64,000 bases of DNA from Novosphingobium terrae (GTDB taxonomy: Bacteria > Pseudomonadota > Alphaproteobacteria > Sphingomonadales > Sphingomonadaceae): positions 3,348,001-3,412,000 of the forward strand of contig NZ_JABVZR010000001.1 in NCBI RefSeq assembly GCF_017163935.1, given 5' to 3'. Under the pieces are notes generated by a model. It was not told the DNA's origin. It worked only from the letters and a program-made list of their open reading frames with translations, and ran no database searches. This document shows positions 37,614 through 47,405 of the stretch, piece after piece; within the stretch, counting starts at the first letter, position 1; every line of letters begins with the position of its first letter. A program made the position numbers and the translations under genes.

Positions 37614-38732
37614 TTAAGCCTTCTCTCTTTCCAACAAGGCTGCCTTCCTCTCCACCCCCCAGGCATAGCCTGACAGGCTTCCATCCGTGCGGATCACGCG
37701 ATGGCAAGGCACCACCACCGCCAGAGCATTGGCCGCACAGGCCCCCGCCACCGCGCGCACCGCGCCGGGCTTGCCGATGGCCTCGGCGATCTGGGCGTAG
37801 TTGCGGGTTTCGCCCGAGGGGATGGTGCGCAGGGCTTCCCAGACGCGCTGCTGGAAGGCGGTGCCGCGGATGTCGAGCGGCAGGTCCAGCCCCAGATCGG
37901 GGGTTTGGATGAAGGCGATCACCTGCGCCACCAAAGCCTCGTAAGCCTTATCGCCGCCGACCAGTTCGGCCTTGGGGAAGCGGTCCTGCAGGTCGCGCAG
38001 CAGGTTGGCGGGGTCGTCGCCCAGCAGGATCGCGGCGACACCCTGAGCGCTGCTGGCCACCAGCACCGCGCCGAGGTCGGACTGGCCGATGGCGAAGCGC
38101 AGCTGCTCACCCACACCGCCCGAACGATAGCGGCGCGGGGCCATGCCCAGCGCGTCCTCGGCATAGAAGCGGCTGGAGGAGCCGTAGCCCGCGCCGTGCA
38201 ACGCATGGGTGACGCTGGCGCCTTCGGCCAAAGCCTCGCGGGCGCGGCGGGCGCGCACCGCCTGGCCATAGGCGCGTGGGGTGAGGCCGGTGTGGGCCTT
38301 GAACAGGCGGTGGAAATGGGCCGGGCTGATCTCCACCGCATCGGCCAGCGTGGCGAGCGGAGGCAGGTCTTCGGCGCTTTCGATCAGGCGACAGGCCTGC
38401 TCCACCAGTGCGGCGTGCTGCTGGGCCAGCGCGAGGCCGTCCGGGTTGCAGCGGCGGCAGGGGCGGAAACCGGCGGCGCGGGCCGCTTCGAGGCTGTCGA
38501 AGAGGGTGACGTTTTCGCGCCGCGCCGCGCGAGAGGGGCAGGATGGGCGGCAATAGACGCCGGTGGTGCTGACGCCGTACCAGAACACGCCATCCGCCGA
38601 AGCGTCGCGGGCGGCCAGCTGGGCCCAGCGCTTGTCGTCAGCGGGTGGAGGCAGGTCGGGCAAGGCGGGGCTCCGGCGGGTGCGAGTGAGGCCTGTCTCG
38701 GCAGGCAGGAGAACGGGGAAAGCAGCGTACAT
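37614..38732 (-). CDS. ada: Ada: methyltransferase and transcription activator
   Basis: This 372-residue protein has three parts. The N-terminal zinc domain has Cys61, Cys65, Cys92 and Cys95 (VYCRPSCPSR, PCRRCNPDG), one of which takes methyl groups from phosphotriesters. An AraC-type helix-turn-helix domain follows (about 105-195). The C-terminal O6-methylguanine-DNA methyltransferase has PCHRV with Cys343. It repairs alkylated DNA and activates its own regulon when methylated. AGGAG stands 8 bases before the ATG. Confidence 0.93.
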   Translation of the reverse strand: MYAAFPVLLPAETGLTRTRRSPALPDLPPPADDKRWAQLAARDASADGVFWYGVSTTGVYCRPSCPSRAARRENVTLFDSLEAARAAGFRPCRRCNPDGLALAQQHAALVEQACRLIESAEDLPPLATLADAVEISPAHFHRLFKAHTGLTPRAYGQAVRARRAREALAEGASVTHALHGAGYGSSSRFYAEDALGMAPRRYRSGGVGEQLRFAIGQSDLGAVLVASSAQGVAAILLGDDPANLLRDLQDRFPKAELVGGDKAYEALVAQVIAFIQTPDLGLDLPLDIRGTAFQQRVWEALRTIPSGETRNYAQIAEAIGKPGAVRAVAGACAANALAVVVPCHRVIRTDGSLSGYAWGVERKAALLEREKA

Positions 38733-38974
38733 GAGGCATACTCCTGTTATGCCCCTCTTGTGCCCTGCCCGCGCGATCGGTGCGTGCCGTTTCCTGCGGT
38801 CAAATCCGGCTTTCGGGCCTGGGCGGCCATTGGCTGCTGTCAGCGCCGGGCGGCCATCCGCGTGATGTCTCCCGCGTGAAAAGCTCTGTCATCTTTATGA
38901 GATTTCCATGGATGAACAAGGCGTCACTCTATGCCATAGATGCGCGCCGGGGGACCAGCTTTAAGGAGAGTGAC

Positions 38975-39700
38975 ATGCACAGCGACAGCCGCCGAGGTTT
39001 CATGCAATCTGTCGGCGTGGCCGGTGGTCTGGCCCTGATGGCGAGCGCCAACGCTGCGTCCGCCGCCGAGAAGCCCGCCCCCCGCCTGATCGACAAATCG
39101 CCCCAGACGCTGCCCCCCCTGCCCTTCGCGCAAGATGCGCTGGCGCCGGTGATTTCGGCACGCACGGTGGATTTCCATTACAACAAGCATCACGCAGGCT
39201 ATTACACCAATCTGGCCAAGCTGGTGGCGAACACGCCGCTGGCCACCGCCAGCCTTGAGGAGGTGGTGCTGGCCAGCGCTGGCAATCCGGAACGCCGCGC
39301 CATCTTCAACAATGCCGCGCAGGCCTGGAACCACAACCTCTATTGGCAGAGCCTGAGCCCCAAGGCCTCCACGCCCTCGGGCGGGCTGGCCGCCGCCATT
39401 GCGCGGGATTTCCAGACTCAGACCGCGCTTGAGGCAGAGCTGTCCAAGGCGGCGGTCGGCCAGTTCGGCAGCGGCTGGGCCTGGCTGGTGCTGGATGGCG
39501 GCAGGCTGAAGGTGGTGGCCACCTCCAACGCCGAGAATCCGCTGGCCTCGGGCGCGGTGCCGCTGCTGGTGATCGACGTCTGGGAGCATGCCTATTACCT
39601 CGACGAGCAGAACCGCCGCGCCGATTATGTGGAGGGCGTGGTCCACAAGCTGCTCAACTGGGACAATGCCTCGCGCCGGTTTGCCGCCGCCACCGCATAG
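38975..39700 (+). CDS. Exported Fe/Mn superoxide dismutase with Tat signal
   Basis: This 241-residue protein has a twin-arginine signal (SRRGFM, 5-10, followed by a hydrophobic stretch to about 31). The mature part is an iron/manganese superoxide dismutase with FHYNKHHAGYYTNL (His68), WNHNLYW, GSGWAWLV and DVWEHAYYLD. Tat export fits a protein that folds with its metal in the cytoplasm. It would remove superoxide in the periplasm. AAGGAGAG precedes the ATG. A hairpin follows at 39707-39740. Confidence 0.9.
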   Translation: MHSDSRRGFMQSVGVAGGLALMASANAASAAEKPAPRLIDKSPQTLPPLPFAQDALAPVISARTVDFHYNKHHAGYYTNLAKLVANTPLATASLEEVVLASAGNPERRAIFNNAAQAWNHNLYWQSLSPKASTPSGGLAAAIARDFQTQTALEAELSKAAVGQFGSGWAWLVLDGGRLKVVATSNAENPLASGAVPLLVIDVWEHAYYLDEQNRRADYVEGVVHKLLNWDNASRRFAAATA

Positions 39701-39706
39701 GTTTTG

Positions 39707-39740
39707 CGCCCGTGGCAGGGGGCGGCCCTTGCCACGGGCG
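39707..39740 (+). terminator. Hairpin after superoxide dismutase gene
   Basis: An 11-bp stem (CGCCCGTGGCA / TGCCACGGGCG) lies just after the stop codon. There is no T run directly after it. In the rest of the 337-bp gap to 40037 I see no gene; it should hold the promoter of the TonB receptor gene. Confidence 0.5.
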
Positions 39741-40037
39741 TTGGACGCCGGGGCATGCCTCTGCCCCGCTGAGTCTTTTTATAAAAATTTCCTACGGGCA
39801 ATCAGCAGGATAAAGCCTGCTTCCTGATCGCATCGCGCATAAATTCAATGCGGGGCGGCGCAAAAACCAGCGATACAAACAGGATCAGCCATGATGCACC
39901 GGGGGGACGCATCAACCGAGCTGTTCTCCCGATCATCATGCTCAACCGATCCGTCGGTGGGTCACCCGGCAAACGGGGGCCTGCGGAATGACACGTCATT
40001 CCAGCCGATAAAAGCATACGTATCCGGGAGAAATATC

Positions 40038-42383
40038 ATGAGAGCGCTCCGACCTTCGTCGATGTCCCGCATCATTGCGCGTGCCACTTTGGCCCAGATG
40101 GGCCTGTTTGCCCTGATCGCCCCGCTGGCGGCGCAGGCGCAGGACAGCGCCGCAGCCACCACCACACAGGATCAGGCCGCGCCCGAGACCCAGGGTCTGG
40201 CCGAAATCGTGGTGACGGCCCAGAAGCGCTCGGAAAAGGCGCAGAATGTGCCCATCGCCATCAGCGCGCTCAGCAGCAGCGACCTGAAGGCGGCAGGGCT
40301 CAGCAACACGCAGGATCTGCGCGCCGCCGTGCCCGCGCTCAACTTCACCACCGGCACCGGCGGCTATGGCCTGCCGCGCATTCGCGGCATTGGCGCCACG
40401 GGTCAGGGGCCGGGGATCGAAAATCCGGTCGCGGTCTATGTCGACGGGGTTTACCTCTCCTCGGCCTCGGCGGTGATGCAGTCGATGTTCGACACCAAGC
40501 AGGTCGCGGTGCTGAAGGGGCCGCAGGGCACGCTGTTCGGGCGCAACGCCACGGGCGGCCTGATCCAGATCACCACAGAAGGCCCCAGCTCCAAATGGAC
40601 CAGCAAGGGCGAGATCGGTTACGGCAATTACAACACCTTCAACGCCGCCGGCTATCTGTCGGGGCCGCTGGCGCAGAACCTCTCCTTCAGCGTGTCGGGC
40701 CAGTATGAGAAGCGCGCCAAGGGCTTTGGCAAGAATGTCGTCACCGGCAATGATATCCAGAGTGGCGAGCAATTCTCGGGCCGCGCCAAGCTGCTGTGGA
40801 CGCCGGGCGCCAACACCAGCTTCCTCGTTTCGGTGGACACCAACGGGCGCAACGCCACCGAACCGGCCTTCGCCAATTTCGGGCTGAACACGCTGGGCCA
40901 GAATGTGCCTGCCGTGATCGCGGCGGCGGGCGGCAACCCGCAGCGCGACATCTATGCCGATTCCGACCCGCTGCTGCGCACCCGCCAGTCGGGTGTGAGC
41001 CTTACCGCCGAGCAGGATCTGGGCAGCGCCAAGCTCAAGTCGATCACCGCCTACCGGTCCTCCAAGATCCGCGATGCCTTCGATCCGGACGGCACGGCGA
41101 TGCCCTTCATCCGCGTCGACAACAATGAGTATGACCGCCAGTTCACGCAGGAGGTCAACCTCACCTCAACCGGCAATGGCAAGCTGCAATGGGTGCTGGG
41201 CGGCTTCTATATGTGGGATTCAGCCGGGGCCCAGCCCGATACGGTGACGGGCATCTACACCTTCGGCAACAATGGTTCGGTCAAGAACATCAACAATGTG
41301 CGGCTGAGCTCGATCTCCGCCTTTGCCGAGGGCACCTATGCCATCGATCCTGACACCCACTTCATCGCCGGCATCCGCTACACCAGCGATATCCGTGATC
41401 TCTTCGCCGTGGTGCAGTCCTACAATGGCAACATCGGCACCACGAGCTATTCCGGCCTGACCACCGATACGCATACGTTCAACCAGGCCACCTGGCGCCT
41501 GTCGCTCGATCACCGCTTCTCGCCGCAGGTGATGGCCTATGCCAGCTACAACCGCGGCTTCCGCTCGGGCAGCTATATCGCGCAATCGGCCAACAATGGC
41601 GTGATCCCGCTGCTGCGTCCCGAGCAGGTCGATGCTTTCGAGGGCGGCCTCAAGACCGATCTGTTCGATCGCCGCGTGCGCCTGAACCTCTCGGGCTATT
41701 ACTACAATGAGAAGAACATCCAGGTGATGCAGATCATCTCGGGCGTGCAGAATGTCTACAATGCGCAGGGCGCGCATATCTATGGCCTGGATGCCGACAT
41801 CAACTGGAAGGTCACCGAGAATTTCCGCCTGTTCGGCGGCGTGAACTGGACGCATGCGCGCTACACCCAGTTCACCGATGCGGTGCTCTCGATCCCCTAT
41901 CCGGTGGCGGCGGGCTTCAATCCGGCCAGCTACACCTATCTGAGCAGCAAGACCGGCACGGTGGTGGCCAACACCGCCTGTCTGGGCACGCAGGGCCTGC
42001 CCACCGCGCAGCTGGGCGGCAACTGCCTGATCTATGGCGATGCCTCGGGCCACAAGCTGCAGAACACGCCGGACATCACCTTCAGCGCGGGCGGCACCTA
42101 TGATCTGCCCACGCCGATCGGCAAGTTCACGCTGGCGGGCAATGTCTATTACAATGGCGGCTATGTCGGCACGCCCGATGGCCGGGTGGTGCAGCCGCAT
42201 TACACGCTGGTCGACAGCTCGCTGACCTGGCGCCTGCCGAACGACCATATCTATGTGCGCGGCTGGGGTCGCAATCTGACCAACGCCTTCTATCGCACCC
42301 AGATCGGCGCTAGCAACAGCGGCGACAATGGCACCGCCGGCGCCCCGCGCACCTATGGCATCACGCTGGGTTACGAATACTGA
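40038..42383 (+). CDS. TonB-dependent receptor
   Basis: This 781-residue outer-membrane receptor has a signal peptide (about 1-35), a TonB-box-like segment (LAEIVVTAQKRSE, about 54-66), a plug domain (about 66-170, with GTLFGRNATGGLIQITTE) and a 22-strand barrel ending in GYEY. It belongs to the broad iron-complex/nutrient receptor group of sphingomonads; the substrate cannot be told. GGGAG stands just upstream of ATG 40038. The next gene encodes an exported beta-propeller protein on the same strand, 273 bp away past a hairpin. Confidence 0.92.
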   Translation: MRALRPSSMSRIIARATLAQMGLFALIAPLAAQAQDSAAATTTQDQAAPETQGLAEIVVTAQKRSEKAQNVPIAISALSSSDLKAAGLSNTQDLRAAVPALNFTTGTGGYGLPRIRGIGATGQGPGIENPVAVYVDGVYLSSASAVMQSMFDTKQVAVLKGPQGTLFGRNATGGLIQITTEGPSSKWTSKGEIGYGNYNTFNAAGYLSGPLAQNLSFSVSGQYEKRAKGFGKNVVTGNDIQSGEQFSGRAKLLWTPGANTSFLVSVDTNGRNATEPAFANFGLNTLGQNVPAVIAAAGGNPQRDIYADSDPLLRTRQSGVSLTAEQDLGSAKLKSITAYRSSKIRDAFDPDGTAMPFIRVDNNEYDRQFTQEVNLTSTGNGKLQWVLGGFYMWDSAGAQPDTVTGIYTFGNNGSVKNINNVRLSSISAFAEGTYAIDPDTHFIAGIRYTSDIRDLFAVVQSYNGNIGTTSYSGLTTDTHTFNQATWRLSLDHRFSPQVMAYASYNRGFRSGSYIAQSANNGVIPLLRPEQVDAFEGGLKTDLFDRRVRLNLSGYYYNEKNIQVMQIISGVQNVYNAQGAHIYGLDADINWKVTENFRLFGGVNWTHARYTQFTDAVLSIPYPVAAGFNPASYTYLSSKTGTVVANTACLGTQGLPTAQLGGNCLIYGDASGHKLQNTPDITFSAGGTYDLPTPIGKFTLAGNVYYNGGYVGTPDGRVVQPHYTLVDSSLTWRLPNDHIYVRGWGRNLTNAFYRTQIGASNSGDNGTAGAPRTYGITLGYEY

Positions 42384-42408
42384 GCGATCCGCTTTCGCCG
42401 GATCAGGC

Positions 42409-42441
42409 AACGCCGGTGCGCCATCACGCGCATCGGCGTTT
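42409..42441 (+). terminator. Probable terminator of TonB receptor gene
   Basis: A GC-rich imperfect stem (AACGCCG-TGCG paired with CGCA-CGGCGTT) about 25 bases after the stop codon is followed by a short T-rich stretch. Confidence 0.5.
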
Positions 42442-42656
42442 GCTGTTGCGGAGCAGATTTGTCGCCATGCTGAGACAGGCGCAGCACAAAATCAATGCCA
42501 CGCCGCGAGCTTTGGATGCACAAGCTCAGGCCAAAAGCCTATCCCTGTGCCACCCCCGAGTGTGACAACTGACGACCGGTTGGATATCGCCCGCGTGAGC
42601 CTGCGATGAGGATCGCAAGCCCAAGCCGCGCCCCGGTTTTTTGGAAGAGGACGACC

Positions 42657-44525
42657 ATGGAACGACGCCATTTTCTCAATCTGGCGGCTCTCGCTCCGCT
42701 GGCGCTGCAGGCGGCCCCCGCGCTGGCCCAGCAGAAGCCCGCGAAGAAGGGCGTGATGTTTATGAATCGCATCGCCCCCTCCACCTCGGAACTGTTCATC
42801 GCCGACGCTGATGGGGGCAATGAACGCAAGCTGCTGGCCGACAGCCAGTATGAGTATGACGCCGCGGTCTCTGCCGATGGCCAGTGGGTGGTCTTCACCA
42901 GCGAACGCAATGGCGACGGCCAGTCCGACATCTTCCGCGCGAAGATCGACGGCACCGGCATCGAGCCGCTGGTGCTGGGCGCGGCGATGGACGATGCCGC
43001 CGCCATCTCGCCCGATGGCGGGAAAATCGCTTTCGTCTCCACGCGCGAGGGGTTCGACACCAACATCTGGGTGCTGGACATCGCCAGCAAGACGCTGACC
43101 AACCTGACCGACAAGCCCGAGATCAAGGGCGACCTCGATTTCCCGCACGGCTTCTTCCGCCCGCAATGGTCACCCGATGGCCAGTGGATCGCCTTCACCT
43201 CCGACCGCAACACGCCCTGGCGCGGCCATGACGAGACCAAGGGCTGGGAGCATACGCAAGCGCTCTCGATCTATGCGATCCGCCCGGATGGCACGGGTTT
43301 CCGCCGTCTGGCCTATCGCGCCGACTATTGCCTAGGTTCGCCCAAATGGTCGCCCGATGGCAAGAAGATCGTCTATTACGAGATCACCACCGAAGGCACC
43401 TGGGGCGCCCGCCGCCCGGAATACATCGGCCGCGTGGAATCGCAGATCGTCGAGACCGATCTGGAAAGCGGCGTGCGCAAGGCGCTGACCACTGGCCCGG
43501 GGTTGAAGGTGGTGCCGCAATATCTGCCCGATGGCGATGTGGGCTATCTGGTGAAGGGCGGGCCGAACGAGGGCCTGTCCTATGTCTCGGGCAAGGCGCC
43601 GGTGAAGCGCCCCTTCCTGCGCAACCCGGTCTGGACGCCCGATGGCAAGCATGTGATCTATGAAAAGGTCGGCTTCAAGACGCGCCCGGTGTTCAAGAAG
43701 CTCTACAGCTGGGACCCGAACAACGAGTATCACTTCCTCGACGTTTTCCCGCTGATGGCGCGCGACGGCACGCTGGTCTTCACCGACAAGCAGACCGGCA
43801 ATGCCTCTGTGGTGACGATGAAGCCCGATGGCTCGGACCGCCGCGTGGTCTATGACGCCGACAAGGGCGGCCTTGACCCGATGATGGTGAAGAAGGGCCT
43901 GGCGGGTGCCTTCCAGCCGGCGTGGTCGGCGGACAGCCAGTGGATCGTCTTCGGTCTTGGCAACTGGTTCGGCACGCGGGCCACGGGCAAGGCCACCATC
44001 TTCCGCATCAAGCGCGACGGCACCGGGCTGGAGCAGCTGACCGATGGCACGGTGAATTCGGGCTTCCCCAGCTTCTCGCTCGACGGCAAGTCGATCGTCT
44101 ACCGCGTGTGGGGCGAAGGCGAGCTGGGCCTGCGCATCATGGACCTGAAAACCAAGCAGGTGCGCGTGCTGACGAAGATGCTGGACAACCTTCCCGGCTT
44201 CTCGCCGGATGGCAAGCGTATCGTCTTTACCCGCAAGATCGATACGGTGAACTATGAGGTTTACACCATCCGCCCAGACGGCACCGATCTGCGCCGCCTG
44301 ACCCGCGACGAAGGCAGCGATGGCCATGCGGTGTGGTCGAATGACGGGCGCATTCTGTGGAGCGCGGCGCGTTATGGCTTCCGCGACGAGGCGGCGCTGT
44401 ATGACAACACCTTCCAGCAATATGGCCAGATCTGGGTGATGAACGCCGATGGCAGCGACAAGCACCAGATCACTGACAGCAAATGGGAAGATTCGATGCC
44501 GCTCTATCTGCCGAACAAGGGCTGA
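42657..44525 (+). CDS. Exported TolB-like beta-propeller (PD40 repeat) protein
   Basis: This 622-residue protein has a signal peptide with paired arginines (MERRHFLNLAALAPLALQAA), probably Tat-dependent. At least eight PD40/WD40-like units follow, for example AAISPDGGKIAFVS, PQWSPDGQWIAFTS, PKWSPDGKKIVYYE, PSFSLDGKSIVYRV and PGFSPDGKRIVFTR. No peptidase or amidohydrolase domain follows the propeller. Such proteins bind ligands or peptides in the periplasm. Its place after a TonB receptor suggests a shared uptake task, but this is inference. GGAAGAGGA precedes the ATG. Confidence 0.82.
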   Translation: MERRHFLNLAALAPLALQAAPALAQQKPAKKGVMFMNRIAPSTSELFIADADGGNERKLLADSQYEYDAAVSADGQWVVFTSERNGDGQSDIFRAKIDGTGIEPLVLGAAMDDAAAISPDGGKIAFVSTREGFDTNIWVLDIASKTLTNLTDKPEIKGDLDFPHGFFRPQWSPDGQWIAFTSDRNTPWRGHDETKGWEHTQALSIYAIRPDGTGFRRLAYRADYCLGSPKWSPDGKKIVYYEITTEGTWGARRPEYIGRVESQIVETDLESGVRKALTTGPGLKVVPQYLPDGDVGYLVKGGPNEGLSYVSGKAPVKRPFLRNPVWTPDGKHVIYEKVGFKTRPVFKKLYSWDPNNEYHFLDVFPLMARDGTLVFTDKQTGNASVVTMKPDGSDRRVVYDADKGGLDPMMVKKGLAGAFQPAWSADSQWIVFGLGNWFGTRATGKATIFRIKRDGTGLEQLTDGTVNSGFPSFSLDGKSIVYRVWGEGELGLRIMDLKTKQVRVLTKMLDNLPGFSPDGKRIVFTRKIDTVNYEVYTIRPDGTDLRRLTRDEGSDGHAVWSNDGRILWSAARYGFRDEAALYDNTFQQYGQIWVMNADGSDKHQITDSKWEDSMPLYLPNKG

Positions 44526-44557
44526 GCGCGGGATTGAAAATTTGATGGGCTAAGCAG

Positions 44558-44586
44558 AAGGGAGCTGGGCAACTGGCTCCCTTTTT
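44558..44586 (+). terminator. Intrinsic terminator of the beta-propeller gene
   Basis: A stem GGGAGC / GCTCCC with a 10-base loop is followed by five T residues, about 35 bases after the stop codon. It marks the last feature of the conserved chromosome before the accessory region. Confidence 0.85.
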
Positions 44587-44625
44587 CATGCCGTTTGACG
44601 AAGAGGAAGCCAGCAGCTGGTCAAT

Positions 44626-45405
44626 CTATGCGGTCCACACTACTGCCTCTTGGTCAATTTCCTCCCACATGGCATGACGAAGCTCGCTGGGACGGACAAA
44701 CACATGCGGCGCCAGTTGCAGCGCGATCTTGGCCGCTCCCATACCCTCGTAGCCATCAATGGCCCGTAGAAGCTCGCCTACCCGGCTGGCATCGGTGATA
44801 GCACCGTAATGCGTCACCGTGGGCGCCGTGAGAGCGCCGCGCAAATCCCGAGTCGGATCGGATGCAAGCCGCGCCGTGGCCACGGCGTAGCGTAACACCG
44901 CGCTGGCCAGTTGCAGGGGGCGGCGGGCACTTTCAAGATTACCCTTCGTTTCGATTTTGCGGATGGCGGCCAGAATGTCAGCTGGCTCCACCGCTCCCAC
45001 AGGCATCTTGCCAATCGAGGTGTCTAGCAGGCTCAGCAGATATTCGCAGCGCTTGGCGGTAGCGGAAGCCCATGCCTTTGAGCCATCCCGTTTGCGCTCA
45101 GTGCAAGATTCGCTCGCCAGCGCTTTGAAGGTGTTTTCAGCCTCAAGCCTGCCCCGGAGCTTGGCCCACTGCTTTTCACGGGAAGGGTCTTGTCCTTGGG
45201 CTAATAGCTCCCGTGCTTGGTCACGGCGTTTGCGCGCTTCGCTCAGGCTGATTTCCGGGTAAGGGCCGATGGCTAGCAGCTTCTCGCGGCCATCCACCCG
45301 GTATTTGAGTCGCCACAGCTTTCCGCCAGCCGGTGTGACCAAAAGGAACATGCCACCGCCATCGGCCATCTTGGTAGCCTTGGCGCCCGGCTTGGCATTC
45401 CTGAT
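44626..45405 (-). pseudogene. P4-type tyrosine integrase remnant
   Basis: The frame encodes an N-terminal DUF4102 domain (IRNAKPGAKATKMADGGGMF, then LLAIGPYPEISLSEARKRRDQARELLAQGQDP) and a core-binding domain. It stops at 44626 soon after the first catalytic Arg (FVRPSELRHAMWEE), so the later His, Arg and Tyr of the recombinase are gone. Upstream of ATG 45369 the similarity continues 12 more residues to about 45405 without a start codon. Both ends are therefore missing; intact relatives have about 400 residues. It should be inactive. Confidence 0.85.
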
Positions 45406-46106
45406 ACCAATCCCCAGCCATTCCGGGCATTGAGCCCTGAAATACCCCCAGCCGTGGGGGTATCAAATTGGCCTCTGGCGAAATACCCCCCAAAGATACC
45501 CCCACAGCTGGGTGACCGTCAGCGAGCCTGAGCGAATGCCAGCGACCGAATGGTGCCGGAATACCTTGGTTTTCTGGGGTTTGTCCAGTCGGTAACGAAC
45601 GTCAGCGATGGGAGGAATGGAGCGGGTAGCGGGAATCAAATTTATTAAATACTTAACTGATATTAAGTTATAATAATAATCTTAGAATTAAACAAAGCCC
45701 CATATCATGACCCACACTATTTTATCATGGGCGGTTCGGAGCACAAGCATGGATATTTTCAACGCCTATGCTTCACGACAACTCGTAGCATCTCATAGCT
45801 AGACAGGCAAGTGAGAGCCTTTCTCACAGACAATCTTGTTACGGCGCATTCTCTGCCAACCTTCAAATGGCATCCACCGGGTCAGTAAGGACGGCGACAG
45901 ATTCCAGAGTGCCAAACCGACAGGGTGCCAATTCTCAGCTGCAAAACGGACCGCCACTCACCCACCCCGCTAGTATGCGGAACAACCATAAGTGGGCCTT
46001 AGCCGCTGCTCCCGGCGACATACGGTAACGACGGCTTCCGCTGGCAGCGGACGCACAGCTTTTGAGTCACAAAGTCAGCTTAGTGTTGGGATCCGGAATG
46101 TCCTCT
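45406..46106. other. Gene-free, partly AT-rich stretch with GGGGGTAT motif cluster
   Basis: No gene is supported in this roughly 700-bp stretch. At 45449-45506 there are four copies of the motif TACCCCC/GGGGGTA, two of them inverted around AGCCGT; clusters like this are often seen beside P4-type integrase genes and may be arm-type integrase sites. Around 45645-45705 the sequence is very AT-rich. Near 45905-45960 a stretch with GCTGCAAAACGGACC resembles a worn transposon end, but I cannot prove this. Confidence 0.5.
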
Positions 46107-46121
46107 GTGGATGGCTCCCGC

Positions 46122-46367
46122 GTTGCAAGCACTTTTTGAAATTCTGACGATCGGTCGGGTGCAGTCGTCTGTCCGGCCTGTTGATGCAGTCGTTTCGGAC
46201 TGCTGGCCCTGATGGGGTCCGAAAAACAGAGTTCCTATCGCCTTCACAGGCTGTTGCGCCTAAGACTTTCCACGGGTTGTCCCTGTTCCCGGTCTGACCG
46301 GTGTCGCCATCATTTCTCTTTGCGCTCACAACTCCGTTCGGCCGATCACCTCAGCCGGATTGCGTAC
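46122..46367 (-). ncRNA. Candidate bridge RNA region of the IS110-family element
   Basis: This roughly 245-bp part lies between the transposase stop and the inner edge of the left inverted repeat. In IS110-family elements a structured non-coding RNA from the long non-coding end guides the recombinase to donor and target; in the IS1111 group this end is downstream of the transposase, as here. I have not folded it, so this is placement by analogy only. Confidence 0.3.
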
Positions 46368-47405
46368 TCATGCGGCCAATCCGGGCACATGGTGTGATTG
46401 ATAGACCTGACCGCGTGTCATGACCGCCCACGCGATCCGCGCTATCTTGTTGGCCATGGCGACGCTGGCCACGCGGGCAGATTTTCTAGCCAGTATCCCA
46501 ACGAGAAACGGGTGAACCGTTGCAGGGCCCTCCTTGGCGCGGCGTAGCAGGGAGGTCGCCCCGATGACCAACAGCTGCCGTAGATATTTATCGCCCATCT
46601 TGGTGATCCGGCCAAGGCGCTCCTTGCCGCCACTCGACTGCTGACGCGGTGTCAGGCCAAGCCATGCGGCAAACTGGCGGCCAGACCTGAACTGGTGCGG
46701 GTCGGTAACCGATGCTGCCAGCGCGGTTGCGCCAATCGAACCAATGCCCGGGATCGTCGCCAACCGACGCGCCATGTCATCGCTTCGCCGGAGAGCTTCC
46801 AGGCGCAAATCAAGTTCATGAAGCCGGGCATGAAGCTTGAGCACCAGCTCGCACAGCATGCCGATCACCTGCGCCGCTTGTGGTGGCAGATCAATCGCGG
46901 CCTCGCCATCTTCGATCTGTTGCGCCAGATGCAGCGCCCGCCCAAGTCCGATCGGAATGGCGATACCAAACTCTGCTAACTGGCAGCGCATCATGTTGAC
47001 CAACTGTGTACGTTGACCAGTCAAAAGAGAGCGCACCCGGTGAAGTGACAGGGCCGCCTGCTGCTCACGAGACTTGATCGCCACGAACCGCATCGTCGGA
47101 CGTGTCACCGCCTCGCAGATGGCCTCGGCATCAGCAGCATCGTTCTTGCCGCGTTTTACATAGGGCTTCACGTAGCATGGCGGCATCAGTCGCACCTCGT
47201 GACCAAGGTTTTGCAGTTCCCGCGCCCAATGATGCGATGTCCCGCAAGCCTCGATGCCGACAAGGCAGGGCGATAGCCTTGCAAAGAAGGGCAACATTTG
47301 CGCTCGGCGCAACGCCTTGCGCACAATGACGGTGCCCTCTTTGTCGACACCGTGAACCTGGAAGACATTTTTGGCCAGATCGAGGCCGATCGTGCTAATT
47401 TCCAT
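46368..47405 (-). CDS. IS110-family transposase
   Basis: This 345-residue protein has the N-terminal DEDD RuvC-like domain (IGLDLAKNVFQVHGVD, LVGIEACGTSHHWAREL, and VKRGKNDAADAEAICEAV) and a C-terminal transposase_20 domain with IPGIGSIGATALAASVTDPHQFRSGRQFAAWLGLTPRQ. The last part contains the conserved serine region. Length is normal and the frame is intact, so it may be active. AAGGAG stands 9 bases before the ATG. Confidence 0.93.
   Translation of the reverse strand: MEISTIGLDLAKNVFQVHGVDKEGTVIVRKALRRAQMLPFFARLSPCLVGIEACGTSHHWARELQNLGHEVRLMPPCYVKPYVKRGKNDAADAEAICEAVTRPTMRFVAIKSREQQAALSLHRVRSLLTGQRTQLVNMMRCQLAEFGIAIPIGLGRALHLAQQIEDGEAAIDLPPQAAQVIGMLCELVLKLHARLHELDLRLEALRRSDDMARRLATIPGIGSIGATALAASVTDPHQFRSGRQFAAWLGLTPRQQSSGGKERLGRITKMGDKYLRQLLVIGATSLLRRAKEGPATVHPFLVGILARKSARVASVAMANKIARIAWAVMTRGQVYQSHHVPGLAA

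Noticed and set aside
45420..45510. Repeated TACCCCC motifs as a CRISPR-like array
   Set aside because: The units are 7-10 bases with irregular spacing and orientation, so they do not fit repeats and spacers. They fit integrase arm sites better.
46075..46329. 84-codon minus-strand frame at the left end of the IS110-family element
   Set aside because: It crosses the inverted repeat and the non-coding end, has no ribosome site and no domain.
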